The position numbers were made by a program, and so were the translations under genes. From Cytobacillus sp. IB215665 (lineage in GTDB: Bacteria > Bacillota > Bacilli > Bacillales > SM2101), in NCBI RefSeq assembly GCF_033963835.1, contig NZ_JAXBME010000022.1:1-64000 (forward strand): a stretch of DNA of 64,000 bases. The letters run 5' to 3'. Numbering within the stretch: position 1 is the stretch's first letter; each line of letters starts with the position of its first letter. The notes beneath the pieces are model-generated. The model was given only the letters and a program-made list of their open reading frames with translations, did not search any database and was not told the origin of the DNA. This document shows, piece after piece, positions 28,665 through 38,175 of the stretch.

Positions 28665-30830
28665 TTACACATATGAGTTTTTATCCTGAAAGACGATACG
28701 TAGCTCATCTCCTGGTTCTATAATATCTTTAAACGATACTTCTTCATTGTTTCTAAGTAATGCGTAACCGCCGTGCGCATTGTCAGGTAAATTAAATTCT
28801 ATATGTGAAAATATGTCTTGAAAGATAAATGGTTCAACGGGTTTACTTACTATTTCAATGTGATCTCCACTATATAAAATATCGGCTTCATTTAGTTTGG
28901 TTCCATTTTTAAAAATTTCATTTATACTTTTAGTTAATAATATTTGCTTATGATTAAACTGAATTGGAATTGTTTGAGATAACATAATCCCCTTCAATTC
29001 AGCTAAGTCTTTAACAGTTAATGTAGATTTAGAGAAATTAATAACAATATTATCATTATTTGCAAAGCTTGATGTTGGAGGCACTTTCACACCATTACGA
29101 GTTATGTATCCAGACATAGAGGGAATTTTCATCTCTTGTTTATTGATCACTAAGGAATATGTAAGCAACTCAGAGTGTATATTTTCATTTTGTATAAAAT
29201 TTAGTAACCCCTTAATAGTAGAAGGAAATTCACAATGAATGTTATCATGATCAATAACAAAACTATCTGCAGTCACCTCTTGCTTGTTTTTGAAAAATTT
29301 TGCAACTATGTTATGTTTTTGTCCATTAATTGTGATGTGTGCTGTAGGTATTTGATCAATAATATCTTTGATTTGTACTCGAGCTGGACTTCCATCACGA
29401 CCTTTTTCAATAGCAATATGGTCACCTTGTTGAATTAAATCATCAAGTGAGCACGGTTCATTGTTTTTTAATAACTTAGGTGGAAGACCGTAATTTCCTG
29501 GCAAAGTAACTTTTTGTCCATTCAATGTAATAATGATTGCCATACCAGGTTTGCCGTACAGTTTATTCATTTCTATGCCCGCTGATAGTAAACAATCACC
29601 AACAGTTAGTTTTTTTATATCAAATAGTCTAATAGATTTGTCATTTACTTTCACGCTCAAATACTGAACAGGTGTTTGTTTAGCTGCAATACCTATTCCA
29701 ATAGGAGTAACAAGTTCAGGCCCTTTTTGAATGTTTGCAGATAAAATTAGTCTTTGAATTGCATCAATGCCACGAATCGCGACTCGATTTTCCGGTAGCT
29801 CTAGGTATGAAGCAATTCGTTTTGGCAATTCAGGTGTTAAACTACCTCCCCCTACTAGCATCACTGCCTTTGGAGGTTTATGCTGATTTAATGTTAGTAT
29901 TTCACTTACTATGGAGGATGCAAGTTTGTCTATGGAGGAAGAAATTTGTTTAACAACCTCATGTTTCGGAACCTCTGTCTCAAATCCTAAAATATCTGTA
30001 ATCGTAATTGTCCCTTGCTTATATAGCTCTCGCTTCGCTTTTTCAGCGAGTGGAAAATCAAGTAAGTAGCCATCGCTTATAGCTTCTGTAATTTCATCCC
30101 CTGCAATTGGTACCATCCCGTAAGAAACAACTGTTCCAGCATCTGTAATCGCAATATCAGAAGTACCTGCACCTATATCAACTAATGCTACATTTAATCG
30201 ACGCATTGTTTGGGGTATCAGTACATTAATGGCAGCGATCGGTTCCAGTGTGAGAGCTTCCATTTCTAAATTAGAGCGCTGTAGTGCCGATATAAGAGAT
30301 TCGACAACAACTCTAGGTAAAAATGTGGCAATTATTTCAACAGAAGCAGTTTCACCTTGTTGGTCAATTAAATTGCCAATTTCTTCATCATCTAGCTTAT
30401 AGCATATGACAGAGTACCCTACACAATAATAATGATAGCTTTTATCTTCCTTATTATTTGACGCTAAGTTTTTTTGAGCCTGCTGAACAGCGCTTAATTC
30501 AAAATGCAGTACGTCTTGCTTTGTCATGATCGGCTTTCCTGAAATAGGCATAGTAACTAGACCACGTTCAGTTTTTAATGCTCTCCCTGCCGCGGCTACA
30601 CATACTTTATCTAATTTCCCATGTCTACTTTCTAGTTCTGTTTTTATTTCTGTTATTACTTTTGAGACAGCCAATACATCATGGATCTGCCCATCAAGCA
30701 TTGCTCTTTCAGAATGCTCTTTTGTTACAATATCAACAATTTCAAAATTGTTATCATTTTCCTTAACTATTATGCCGTTAACAGATCTTGTTCCTATATC
30801 TAATGCAAAAATCGTAGGTAGTAAGGTCAA
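28665..30830 (-). CDS. FtsA/PilM-like actin-fold protein with long C-terminal extension
   Basis: A 721-residue protein. The N-terminal half is an FtsA-type actin/ASKHA fold: phosphate-1 loop FALDIGTRSVNGII near 8-21, phosphate-2 ALVDIGAGTSDIAITD near 215-230, and adenosine loop AVMLVGGGSLTPELP near 324-338. The remaining 350 residues hold several small repeated beta units (LNGQKVTLPG, INGQKHNI, ITRNGVKVPP), each followed by a region reading GDxIxI. No transmembrane segment or amphipathic FtsA tail is obvious. Start: TTG 30830 behind AAGGTGAG. A role in division or envelope assembly is inference. Confidence 0.7.
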   Translation of the reverse strand: MTLLPTIFALDIGTRSVNGIIVKENDNNFEIVDIVTKEHSERAMLDGQIHDVLAVSKVITEIKTELESRHGKLDKVCVAAAGRALKTERGLVTMPISGKPIMTKQDVLHFELSAVQQAQKNLASNNKEDKSYHYYCVGYSVICYKLDDEEIGNLIDQQGETASVEIIATFLPRVVVESLISALQRSNLEMEALTLEPIAAINVLIPQTMRRLNVALVDIGAGTSDIAITDAGTVVSYGMVPIAGDEITEAISDGYLLDFPLAEKAKRELYKQGTITITDILGFETEVPKHEVVKQISSSIDKLASSIVSEILTLNQHKPPKAVMLVGGGSLTPELPKRIASYLELPENRVAIRGIDAIQRLILSANIQKGPELVTPIGIGIAAKQTPVQYLSVKVNDKSIRLFDIKKLTVGDCLLSAGIEMNKLYGKPGMAIIITLNGQKVTLPGNYGLPPKLLKNNEPCSLDDLIQQGDHIAIEKGRDGSPARVQIKDIIDQIPTAHITINGQKHNIVAKFFKNKQEVTADSFVIDHDNIHCEFPSTIKGLLNFIQNENIHSELLTYSLVINKQEMKIPSMSGYITRNGVKVPPTSSFANNDNIVINFSKSTLTVKDLAELKGIMLSQTIPIQFNHKQILLTKSINEIFKNGTKLNEADILYSGDHIEIVSKPVEPFIFQDIFSHIEFNLPDNAHGGYALLRNNEEVSFKDIIEPGDELRIVFQDKNSYV

Positions 30831-31107
30831 AGCTTCTCACCTTCTTCACAATTAATCAAAACACTTTAACACTTAAAAGCGTTTAAATATTAAAGTTTTT
30901 TAGTGACAACACAATTGAATTCGTATATAATAAACTCTAATTACATGAAATGTACCACATTTTCCACATCTAATAAAGTAATCTGAGCATAATATATTTG
31001 CTATATCATTATTAGATGAGGAATCAAACTTATAATTTGTCATTCAAAAAGCGGAACGAAAGTTCCTGATTTGAATACACTTTATCATAGTCGAAAGGAT
31101 GAAAGAG

Positions 31108-32184
31108 ATGAGTAATAAACAATTAGACGAGCTAAGGTTAAAAGTAGAAGAGATTAACATGCAATTATTGAAGTTAATAAATGAACGTGCAACTCTTGTA
31201 CAAGAAATAGGAAAAGTGAAAGAAGCACAAGGTGTTAATCGTTTTGATCCTGTTAGAGAACGAAAAATGTTGGATTTAATTAATGAACAAAATGATGGAC
31301 CTTTTGAGACTTCAACATTGCAACATATTTTTAAAGAAATATTTAAGGCAGGGTTGGAACTACAAAAAGATGATCACCGTAAAGCATTATTAGTTTCTAG
31401 AAAGAAACAACCAGAAGACACAATTATTGATATAAAAGGTGAAAAAATTGGTGATGGAAATCATCACTTTGTTATGGGGCCGTGTGCAGTTGAAAGCTAT
31501 GAACAAGTTGCATCAGTAGCAAACGAAATTAAGAAGCATGGATTAAAGCTTCTCCGTGGAGGAGCGTTTAAGCCACGAACATCTCCATATGACTTCCAAG
31601 GTTTAGGTGTAGAAGGATTGAAAATACTTAAACAAGTTGCAGATGAATATGATTTAGCAGTTATTAGTGAAATTGTTAATCCAGCTGATGTGGAGAAAGC
31701 AGTAGATTACATTGATGTGATACAAATTGGTGCAAGAAATATGCAGAACTTTGAATTACTCAAAGCTGCTGGGGCAGTGAATAAACCAGTATTACTGAAG
31801 CGTGGTTTAGCAGCTACTATAGATGAGTTTATCAATGCAGCAGAATATATTATTTCTCAAGGCAATGGACAAATTATTCTTTGTGAACGTGGTATCCGTA
31901 CTTATGAAAGAGCTACAAGAAACACATTAGATATATCAGCAGTACCAATCTTAAAGAAAGAGACACACCTTCCTGTGTTTGTTGATGTTACACATTCTAC
32001 TGGTCGTAGAGACTTGTTATTACCTGCTGCTAAAGCAGCGTTAGCAATTGGGGCAGATGGTGTAATGGCAGAGGTTCATCCAGATCCAGCCGTAGCACTT
32101 TCTGATTCAGCACAACAAATGGATTTCAATCAATTTAACGATTTCATCAATGAAATTAAATCAGCTAGCACTGTTAAAGCATAA
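31108..32184 (+). CDS. aroA: Bifunctional chorismate mutase / DAHP synthase AroA
   Basis: First enzyme of the shikimate pathway fused to an AroQ-type chorismate mutase, 358 residues. Residues 1-85 are the mutase helices ([17 protein letters not shown] near 22, [11 protein letters not shown] near 46), which act as the regulatory domain. The type I-beta DAHP synthase starts near 110 with MGPCAVES and continues through [15 protein letters not shown] and CERGIRTYE near 266. It condenses PEP with erythrose-4-phosphate. Start 31108 fits GAAAGGATG and the B. subtilis N terminus. Confidence 0.93.
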   Translation: MSNKQLDELRLKVEEINMQLLKLINERATLVQEIGKVKEAQGVNRFDPVRERKMLDLINEQNDGPFETSTLQHIFKEIFKAGLELQKDDHRKALLVSRKKQPEDTIIDIKGEKIGDGNHHFVMGPCAVESYEQVASVANEIKKHGLKLLRGGAFKPRTSPYDFQGLGVEGLKILKQVADEYDLAVISEIVNPADVEKAVDYIDVIQIGARNMQNFELLKAAGAVNKPVLLKRGLAATIDEFINAAEYIISQGNGQIILCERGIRTYERATRNTLDISAVPILKKETHLPVFVDVTHSTGRRDLLLPAAKAALAIGADGVMAEVHPDPAVALSDSAQQMDFNQFNDFINEIKSASTVKA

Positions 32185-32320
32185 TTAATAGCTCTTTTTG
32201 CACAATACATTGTTGCTGTTTTAATAAAGATATATAAAAGTGTGATGTTATACCATTTCCTACGTTTTTTAGTGAACAGATGTTACGAAATATAGCTATA
32301 TTCATGTAGAATATGTATTC

Positions 32321-32347
32321 CTCCTGCTACGGCAGGAGTTTTTTTTG
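32321..32347 (+). terminator. Rho-independent terminator after aroA
   Basis: CTCCTGC pairs with GCAGGAG around TACG and is followed by eight T residues. It lies 137 bases beyond the aroA stop. Confidence 0.85.
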
Positions 32348-32444
32348 TGAAAATAATTTGTATATTGATTGCGGTCTATTTCATAGTATCGTATGATATG
32401 TTACATATAACTTAAGAAATGTCACCTACATAATATTTATAATT

Positions 32445-32605
32445 AAGTCTCTGTTCAAAAACTTTGCAGCTATATTTATATATTAACAATGAACAGTAAG
32501 ATGGGATTTTGTCTGAAACGATTAATGTTATATTAGAAAAGATGCACGAATGTTAGGTTATTACCGCTTAGTATGAATAGTAAGGATTGTTGTGAAAATA
32601 GCCCT
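32445..32605 (+). repeat. Dispersed intergenic inverted-repeat element, copy 6
   Basis: A 161-bp forward copy. The left end is AAGTCTCTGTTCAAAAACTT and the right end GATTGTTGTGAAAATAGCCC. The interior has AACAGTAAGATGGGAT and AGAAAAGATGCACGAATG. It is more diverged than copies 2, 3 and 7. Confidence 0.6.
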
Positions 32606-32734
32606 TATTAAGGCCATTTGTGAAACTCTATACAATACGAAAACAATTCTTGTTTATTAATATAGGTAGTGGTTCTGTTAAATATAAAATTTAAGCAAAT
32701 AATAGCATAAAGAAAAACTAATTAGGAGCTGATA

Positions 32735-33736
32735 ATGATGAATGTTACTATATATGATGTTGCACGTGAGGCTAATGTATCAATGGCAACTGTTTCAAGG
32801 GTTGTAAATGGGAACCCAAATGTAAAACCAGCGACGAGAAAAAAAGTATTAGAGACAATTGAACAACTTGGATATCGACCAAATGCAGTAGCACGTGGTT
32901 TGGCGAGTAAAAAAACTACAACTGTCGGTGTGATTATTCCTGATATATCAAGTATCTTCTACGCTGAGCTAGCGAGAGGAATAGAAGATATTGCAACAAT
33001 GTATAAATATAACATTATTTTAAGCAACTCAGATCAAAATAAAGAAAAAGAGCTTCATTTAATTAATACAATGCTCGGAAAACAAGTCGATGGAATCGTT
33101 TATATGAGCGGAAATATTACAAAAGATCATGTTGAACAATTTAAAAAATCACAAGTGCCAGTAGTTTTAGCAGCATCTATTGAAGAAGAAAATATTATTC
33201 CATCTGTCAACATTGATTATGAACAAGCTGCATTTGATGCGACTACTAGCTTTATTAATAATGGCCATAAAAAAATTGCATACGTCAGTGGCCCACTTGA
33301 TGATCAAATTAGTAGTAAAAAGAAGCTAGAAGGATATAAAAAAGCACTTTCAGAAGCTGGGCTACAATACGTAGATGAATATATTCTTGAAGGTGATTAT
33401 ACTTATGATTCAGGGATTGACGCTTACAACAAAATAGAGGAGATGCCAAATAAACCAACGGCTGTTTTTGTTGGGAATGATGAAATGGCTTTAGGTGTCA
33501 TTCATGGAGCGCAAGATCACGGCACAGTGATTCCTAAAGATATGGAAGTGATTGGTTTTGATAATACGAGGCTATCTTTTATGGTGCGACCACAATTAAC
33601 GACAGTTGTTCAACCGATGTATGATATCGGTGCAGTAGCAATGCGGTTGTTGACAAAATATATGAATAAAGAGAAGGTAGAGGATAGCGTTGTAGTACTT
33701 CCTCATAGAATTGAGTTTCGTCATTCAACAAATTAA
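32735..33736 (+). CDS. ccpA: Catabolite control protein A
   Basis: LacI/GalR-family master regulator of carbon catabolite control, 333 residues. The DNA-binding domain is at the N terminus ([20 protein letters not shown], residues 6-25), with hinge helix [11 protein letters not shown] near 50-60. The periplasmic-binding-like core begins [14 protein letters not shown] near 63 and is where HPr-Ser46-P should bind. It is nearly identical to B. subtilis CcpA over the DNA-binding region. It probably regulates acsA and other genes in this window. ATG 32738 is an equivalent alternative start. Confidence 0.95.
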   Translation: MMNVTIYDVAREANVSMATVSRVVNGNPNVKPATRKKVLETIEQLGYRPNAVARGLASKKTTTVGVIIPDISSIFYAELARGIEDIATMYKYNIILSNSDQNKEKELHLINTMLGKQVDGIVYMSGNITKDHVEQFKKSQVPVVLAASIEEENIIPSVNIDYEQAAFDATTSFINNGHKKIAYVSGPLDDQISSKKKLEGYKKALSEAGLQYVDEYILEGDYTYDSGIDAYNKIEEMPNKPTAVFVGNDEMALGVIHGAQDHGTVIPKDMEVIGFDNTRLSFMVRPQLTTVVQPMYDIGAVAMRLLTKYMNKEKVEDSVVVLPHRIEFRHSTN

Positions 33737-33748
33737 AAATCCTGTCGA

Positions 33749-33780
33749 TATATAGAATAGAGAGGTTGGATTCTATATAT
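33749..33780 (+). repeat. Inverted repeat between ccpA and motP
   Basis: ATATAGAAT and ATTCTATATAT face each other across about 11 bases, just upstream of motP. It could be a weak terminator or a regulatory hairpin; no T-run follows. Confidence 0.45.
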
Positions 33781-33797
33781 GCACAGGGAGAGAAATT

Positions 33798-34616
33798 ATG
33801 AAAAAAAAATTCGATTTACTAACACCTAGTGGATTAGTTCTTGCAGTAGCTATGTTTTTATTCGGTATAATATCAAATAGTGGATCGACAGGATTATCCT
33901 CATTTATCCATTTCCCATCAATGTATATTGTTTTGGGTGGTTTAACAGCTGGGTTGTTAACAAGTTTCCCCTTAAAAGACATTAAACTTTTATTTAAGGT
34001 GTTAAAAGAAGCATTTAGTCAAAATGAACAGGAGCTAAATGGATTAATTAATACATTTGTCAACTTATCTGATAGGGCAAGAAGGGAAGGTTTACTTGCA
34101 TTAGAGGCTGAAATTGAAAATGTTAACGATCCGTTTATTAAAAAAGGTATCCTATTAGCTGTAGATGGTATCGAACCTGATGTCATTAATGATATTATGG
34201 ATGCTGAAATTTCTGCAATGGAGGAAAGACATCGGAAGGGAAGAAGTATTCTTGAAAGGGCTGGAGAACTAGCCCCTGCCTGGGGAATGATTGGTACCTT
34301 AACAGGGTTAGTATTAATGCTCAAAAATTTGAATGATCCAACGACTTTAGGTCCCAATATGGCAATTGCTTTAATAACTACATTGTATGGATCATTACTC
34401 GCTAATATAGTTTTCATTCCATTAGCATCAAAACTTGCTTTGAAAACGGAAAAGGAAGTATTTTTGAAGCAAATTATCATTGAAGGGGTTATTGGTGTTC
34501 AATCTGGTCAAAACCCTAAAATTTTGGAAGAAAAGCTCAGTGCCTTTTTATCTTATAAAGAGCGAGTGGGCATCGAAGATGAGGAGGTAGAGGAGGCAGC
34601 TCAAAATGAGAGATAG
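33798..34616 (+). CDS. motP: Flagellar motor stator protein MotP
   Basis: MotA/TolQ/ExbB-family stator subunit, 272 residues, with four hydrophobic segments at about 9-28, 38-57, 158-176 and 190-210. The long cytosolic loop between TM2 and TM3 carries charged residues (RARREGLLALE, EERHRKGRS). Between TM3 and TM4 is the GMIGTLTGLVLML / MAIALITTLYGSLLAN block. It is equivalent to B. subtilis YtxD, the Na+-driven MotPS stator beside ccpA. The motS gene overlaps its end by 11 bases. Confidence 0.92.
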   Translation: MKKKFDLLTPSGLVLAVAMFLFGIISNSGSTGLSSFIHFPSMYIVLGGLTAGLLTSFPLKDIKLLFKVLKEAFSQNEQELNGLINTFVNLSDRARREGLLALEAEIENVNDPFIKKGILLAVDGIEPDVINDIMDAEISAMEERHRKGRSILERAGELAPAWGMIGTLTGLVLMLKNLNDPTTLGPNMAIALITTLYGSLLANIVFIPLASKLALKTEKEVFLKQIIIEGVIGVQSGQNPKILEEKLSAFLSYKERVGIEDEEVEEAAQNER

Positions 34617-35343
34617 GAAAAGAGTGCATACTGAAAGAAAAAAAGGTGCACCTGCTTGGATGGTTACTTTTTCTGACCTTATAACTTTAATCCTTGTGTT
34701 CTTCATATTAATGTTTTCAATGTCGCAAATTGATATTGTAAAGTTTAAAGCTGTTGCTAATTCATTTAAAACGAACCATATTTTAGACTTTGACCCATCT
34801 CCAATTCCCTTCGATCCATTATCAACAGAAGATGTACATTTGAATGAGGATAGTGGGGAAGTCACTAATATAGATCCATTAAATGAACTAGTTGTAGAAA
34901 TACAACTATTTCTCCAAGAGAATGGTCTTGAAGATGTCATTGTAGCTAATCGTTATGAGCGTGGTGTTGTATTAGTTTTACAAGAACAGGTTTTATTTAA
35001 CACTGCGGAAGCAATTATACAACCATCTGCTTATCCATTTTTAGATAAGGTAGGAAATTTATTAGATGACATGTCAAATCTGGTTAAAGTGGAAGGGCAT
35101 ACAGATGATCGTCCAATCGAAACTTATAGATATCCATCAAACTGGGAATTATCTACAGCTCGCGCTAGCAGTGTTATTCGTTATTTAATAGAAGAGCATC
35201 AGCTAGATGATATTCGCTTTGAAGCTGTTGGATTTAGTGATACTAGACCTGTTGCTCCTAACTCTAATCCAGAAAATTGGGAGAAAAATCGTAGAGTTGA
35301 AATAGTGATTTCTGATCCAGAATACATTGAACAAACTAATTAA
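34606..35343 (+). CDS. motS: Flagellar motor stator protein MotS
   Basis: MotB-type partner of MotP, 245 residues. A single TM helix at about 20-40 contains the ion-carrying Asp in WMVTFSDLITLILVFF. The periplasmic C-terminal OmpA domain, which anchors to peptidoglycan, shows VEGHTDDRP near 164 and ELSTARASSVIRYL near 185. It is the ytxE equivalent. Na+ coupling is inferred from the family and genetic location, not from a residue I can prove. It overlaps motP, so the two are translationally coupled. Confidence 0.92.
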   Translation: MRDRKRVHTERKKGAPAWMVTFSDLITLILVFFILMFSMSQIDIVKFKAVANSFKTNHILDFDPSPIPFDPLSTEDVHLNEDSGEVTNIDPLNELVVEIQLFLQENGLEDVIVANRYERGVVLVLQEQVLFNTAEAIIQPSAYPFLDKVGNLLDDMSNLVKVEGHTDDRPIETYRYPSNWELSTARASSVIRYLIEEHQLDDIRFEAVGFSDTRPVAPNSNPENWEKNRRVEIVISDPEYIEQTN

Positions 35344-35441
35344 ATTTAACTTACGATCATGACTTGACGGAATTTTACTTGTAAAAGAAAAAGCGTCTTA
35401 TAAGCATATCAAACAAGATGTTGTTAGGACATAAAATTGTA

Positions 35442-35478
35442 AAATGGCTTATAAATCAATTTGATTTATAAGCCATTT
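35442..35478. terminator. Bidirectional terminator between motS and acuC
   Basis: AAATGGCTTATAAATCAA (35442-35459) is perfectly complementary to TTGATTTATAAGCCATTT (35461-35478), an 18-bp stem with a one-base loop. It ends two bases before the acuC stop codon and should stop both convergent transcripts. Confidence 0.8.
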
Positions 35479-35479
35479 C

Positions 35480-36655
35480 TTATATAGAATTCCGTTGTTG
35501 TTTATTTTCTCTAATAATTTGAAGCGCTTTCATGACTGTGTGCATGTTTTTCTCAGATATTTCATTTTTACGGGGTATTGGAGAGTATAGGTCTGCTGGA
35601 TCATCCCATTTTAACGGTAGTTGTACTGGAGAAGCGTCTTGCCATGCTTTGATCCATTCCTCAGGTATATCAGAAATATTATGTGATTTTTCAATCATCT
35701 CAATCCAAATTAAAGACCATGCCCTAGGAACAACACGCCATATATCATACCCCCCTCCACCTACTGCAATCCATCTACCACTACAATATTTATGAGCAAT
35801 TTCATGAGCTAGCTTTGGAATTTCTCGATATATTTTCATCGTTGAAGAAAGATGTGTAAGTGGGTCATAATAATGAGAGTCGGCACCATTTTGAGTTATA
35901 ATGACGTCTGGTTTAAAATAGTCTGCAATTTCTAAAAAAGATTGTTTATAAGCATGCAACCAAGAGTCATCTTCTGTGAAAGCATCAACTGGGATATTAA
36001 ATGAATATCCATAACCTTTCCCATGTCCCCTTTCATTTACATGTCCTGTACCGGGGAATAAATATCGTCCAGTTTCATGTATCGATAATGTACAAACTTC
36101 AGGGTCATCATAAAATGTCCATTGTACTCCATCTCCATGATGTGCATCTGTATCGACATACATTACTCGTACACCATATTTTTCTTGCATATATTTAATT
36201 GCAACAGAGCTATCATTATAAATACAAAAGCCAGATGCTTTTCCTCTAAATCCATGATGTAATCCTCCTCCAAGACTTAGTGCATGTGTAGCCTTTCCTG
36301 TTAACACATGGTCTACAGCCGTTAACGTACCACCTACTAACAGAGCACTTGCTGTATGCATATCTTTAAAAATAGGGGTATCTTCGGTGCCAATTCCATA
36401 TGCTTGAGCTTTTTCCGCTGATAGTTGGCCATTGCCAGCTAATTTAACAGCTTGTATATAGTTTGGATCATGAATAAGCGTCAGTTCCTCATCTGTTGCA
36501 ATTCTAGGAGGGATAATTTGATTATCATCGAGTATATGAAGCTTTCTAAGGAGGTCATAAGTTAATTTCACCCTCAATTGATTAAAAGGGTGGTCATCAC
36601 TAAATTTGTATAATTGAAATTGGTCCGAATAAACAAAGACTGAGTTTCCGCTCAT
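35480..36655 (-). CDS. acuC: Acetoin utilization protein AcuC, NAD-independent deacetylase
   Basis: Class I/II histone-deacetylase-fold protein, 391 residues. Zn and catalytic motifs are visible: GGGLHHGFRGKASGFC near 132 and VDTDAHHGDGVQ near 167, and a C-terminal AVGGGGYD near 300. In B. subtilis AcuC removes the acetyl group put on acetyl-CoA synthetase by AcuA. The ATG overlaps the acuB stop (ATGA). The longer frame to 36682 lacks support. Confidence 0.93.
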   Translation of the reverse strand: MSGNSVFVYSDQFQLYKFSDDHPFNQLRVKLTYDLLRKLHILDDNQIIPPRIATDEELTLIHDPNYIQAVKLAGNGQLSAEKAQAYGIGTEDTPIFKDMHTASALLVGGTLTAVDHVLTGKATHALSLGGGLHHGFRGKASGFCIYNDSSVAIKYMQEKYGVRVMYVDTDAHHGDGVQWTFYDDPEVCTLSIHETGRYLFPGTGHVNERGHGKGYGYSFNIPVDAFTEDDSWLHAYKQSFLEIADYFKPDVIITQNGADSHYYDPLTHLSSTMKIYREIPKLAHEIAHKYCSGRWIAVGGGGYDIWRVVPRAWSLIWIEMIEKSHNISDIPEEWIKAWQDASPVQLPLKWDDPADLYSPIPRKNEISEKNMHTVMKALQIIRENKQQRNSI

Positions 36656-37299
36656 AAAGAAACACCTGGTACAGTTGGCCATAAGACTGTATAACCTTCA
36701 TTTTTCAATTCATTTACGATTTTCAGTGGGTTCATCGTTTGGACACGAAAAACGAGTATTTTATAGCTCTCATCTACATCTGGATATACTAGTACACTAT
36801 TGATGTTGATATTTCGGTCCTTGAAAATTGAAGCAATATCGCTTAGCATGCCGGTTTTGTTACTAGCTTTAATTTCAATATGTGAACTAGGTTGATGTGC
36901 ACCAGTAAGTTGTACAAGGGTATGAAGGACGTCTGTTTCTGTCACTATACCTACCAATTTATTATTATTTGTTAACGGCATACAACCGATCCGATGCTCA
37001 TAAAATACAGCAGCCACTTCCTCAACAAAATCTAACGGGTGACCAGTAATAACGTCAGTTTTCATAATGTTCTTTATTGGCTGTTTAAGGATGTGCTTAT
37101 TATCATTGTTAAGTTCCAAAATGGAAGGGCTTGCATCACGTAAGTCTCGATCTGAGATGACGCCAATTATGTGGTGGCTTTTATCTACAATAGGAATATG
37201 TCTAATATCTTTTTTGTGCAACGTGATGATAGCAGTTTCAATAGTATCATTGGGAAAGAGTGTTGTTACATCTGTTTTCATTATTTGCTCAACTATCAT
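36652..37299 (-). CDS. acuB: AcuB, CBS-pair and ACT domain protein
   Basis: A 215-residue regulatory protein. The N-terminal two CBS repeats span about 1-130 (TDVTTLFPNDTIETA, and a second GHPLDFVEEVAAVF). An ACT domain follows at about 138-210 (IEIKASNKTGMLSDIASIF). It may sense an adenine nucleotide and an amino acid; the ligand and role in the acu operon are not established. It is transcribed between acuA and acuC. Confidence 0.9.
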   Translation of the reverse strand: MIVEQIMKTDVTTLFPNDTIETAIITLHKKDIRHIPIVDKSHHIIGVISDRDLRDASPSILELNNDNKHILKQPIKNIMKTDVITGHPLDFVEEVAAVFYEHRIGCMPLTNNNKLVGIVTETDVLHTLVQLTGAHQPSSHIEIKASNKTGMLSDIASIFKDRNININSVLVYPDVDESYKILVFRVQTMNPLKIVNELKNEGYTVLWPTVPGVSL

Positions 37300-37340
37300 T
37301 GTATTTCCCCCTTCAAGCTGTATTTCATTTTAAAAGTTAT

Positions 37341-37973
37341 CTAATACATAAATCTATTCATAAATCTCAATCGATCGAATTGTTGTATTGATTCATTATC
37401 AACTCTTGTTCCTATTCTAGCCATTAAACAGTTTGCTGGATGAGAACTAATTTCTGGATCATCGGTGGCGTACCATACTAGACCGCCAGCATTCATCATT
37501 TTCTCCATTACCTTCCTATACTCCCAAACATTAAGTCCTGTACCTTTTAAATCCCAGTGCCAGTAGTATTCGGTTGTAATAATAATATAGTCATTCATTA
37601 CATCATCCATCATTGATACGTTAATAAGGTTTTTGCCGACTGAGGAACCTCGGAATTTAGGAATCACTTCTATTGCCCCGAGTTCAATTAAATTTTCCAT
37701 GTTGCCTTCAGACCAACGTTCAAGAGGGTCAGGGTATAAGAAAGTAACATATCCAACAATGGTATGCTCGTGTCTTGCTATAATAATTCTACCTTCAGGC
37801 AAATCTGCTATCCCTATTAATGCCTTATGTTGTTGATCTGGTTGGCGAAATGCTATAAGATCGTGATGAAAATCGTAGCTTGATAGTTTAGCAGATGAAA
37901 TGGGTCCTTCTAAAATTAAGTTTCCCTGTGGTGTTTTTAATTCTTTTGCATTATAAGTTTTTTTATGTTCCAT
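37341..37973 (-). CDS. acuA: AcuA, GNAT acetyltransferase for acetyl-CoA synthetase
   Basis: Protein acetyltransferase, 210 residues, with the GNAT acetyl-CoA site around GAIEVIPKFRGSSVGKNLI near 97-115. In B. subtilis AcuA inactivates AcsA by acetylating its C-terminal lysine, and AcuC reverses it. It heads the acuABC operon and is divergent from acsA, its target. The ribosome-binding site AAGGTGGTGA lies about five bases before the ATG on the minus strand. Confidence 0.93.
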   Translation of the reverse strand: MEHKKTYNAKELKTPQGNLILEGPISSAKLSSYDFHHDLIAFRQPDQQHKALIGIADLPEGRIIIARHEHTIVGYVTFLYPDPLERWSEGNMENLIELGAIEVIPKFRGSSVGKNLINVSMMDDVMNDYIIITTEYYWHWDLKGTGLNVWEYRKVMEKMMNAGGLVWYATDDPEISSHPANCLMARIGTRVDNESIQQFDRLRFMNRFMY

Positions 37974-38111
37974 TAGGTCACCACCTTATTACATGTTTTA
38001 TTCTATTATACATAATATTAGTAATATATAATTACTCTCATTGCATTTTTTCACATTCTATTTGTGGATATTCGTTAACAATGTACAATTGTTATTTTAA
38101 TATTTTTAAAA

Positions 38112-38140
38112 TTGAGAAGACTATGTATTTATAATATAAT
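38112..38140 (+). promoter_or_regulatory. Sigma-A promoter of acsA
   Basis: TTGAGA (38112-38117) and TATAAT (38135-38140) are separated by exactly 17 bases. The start of transcription would be near 38147, about 30 bases before the acsA start codon. A weak cre-like core (TTCGTTAACA, near 38070) lies upstream; it has about three mismatches to the CcpA consensus. Confidence 0.65.
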
Positions 38141-38175
38141 ATTCTTTGAAGAGATTTACAAAGGGGGAATTGTAA

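Larger units (their letters stand above)
32185..32734. other. aroA-ccpA intergenic region (550 bases)
   Basis: No gene. It contains a decayed left-end-like repeat piece just after aroA (about 32190-32230, GCTCTTTTTGCACAATAC then TTGTTGCTG), the aroA terminator (32321-32347), a near-complete dispersed repeat (32445-32605), and presumably the ccpA promoter just upstream of 32735. Confidence 0.6.

Noticed and set aside
30868-30885. cre-like palindrome TTAAAAGCGTTTAA between the FtsA-like gene and aroA
   Set aside because: It lacks the conserved G and C of the half-sites; likely an AT-rich chance match.
38060-38080. CcpA site in front of acsA
   Set aside because: The core TTCGTTAACA has about three mismatches to consensus; too weak to list as a feature by itself.
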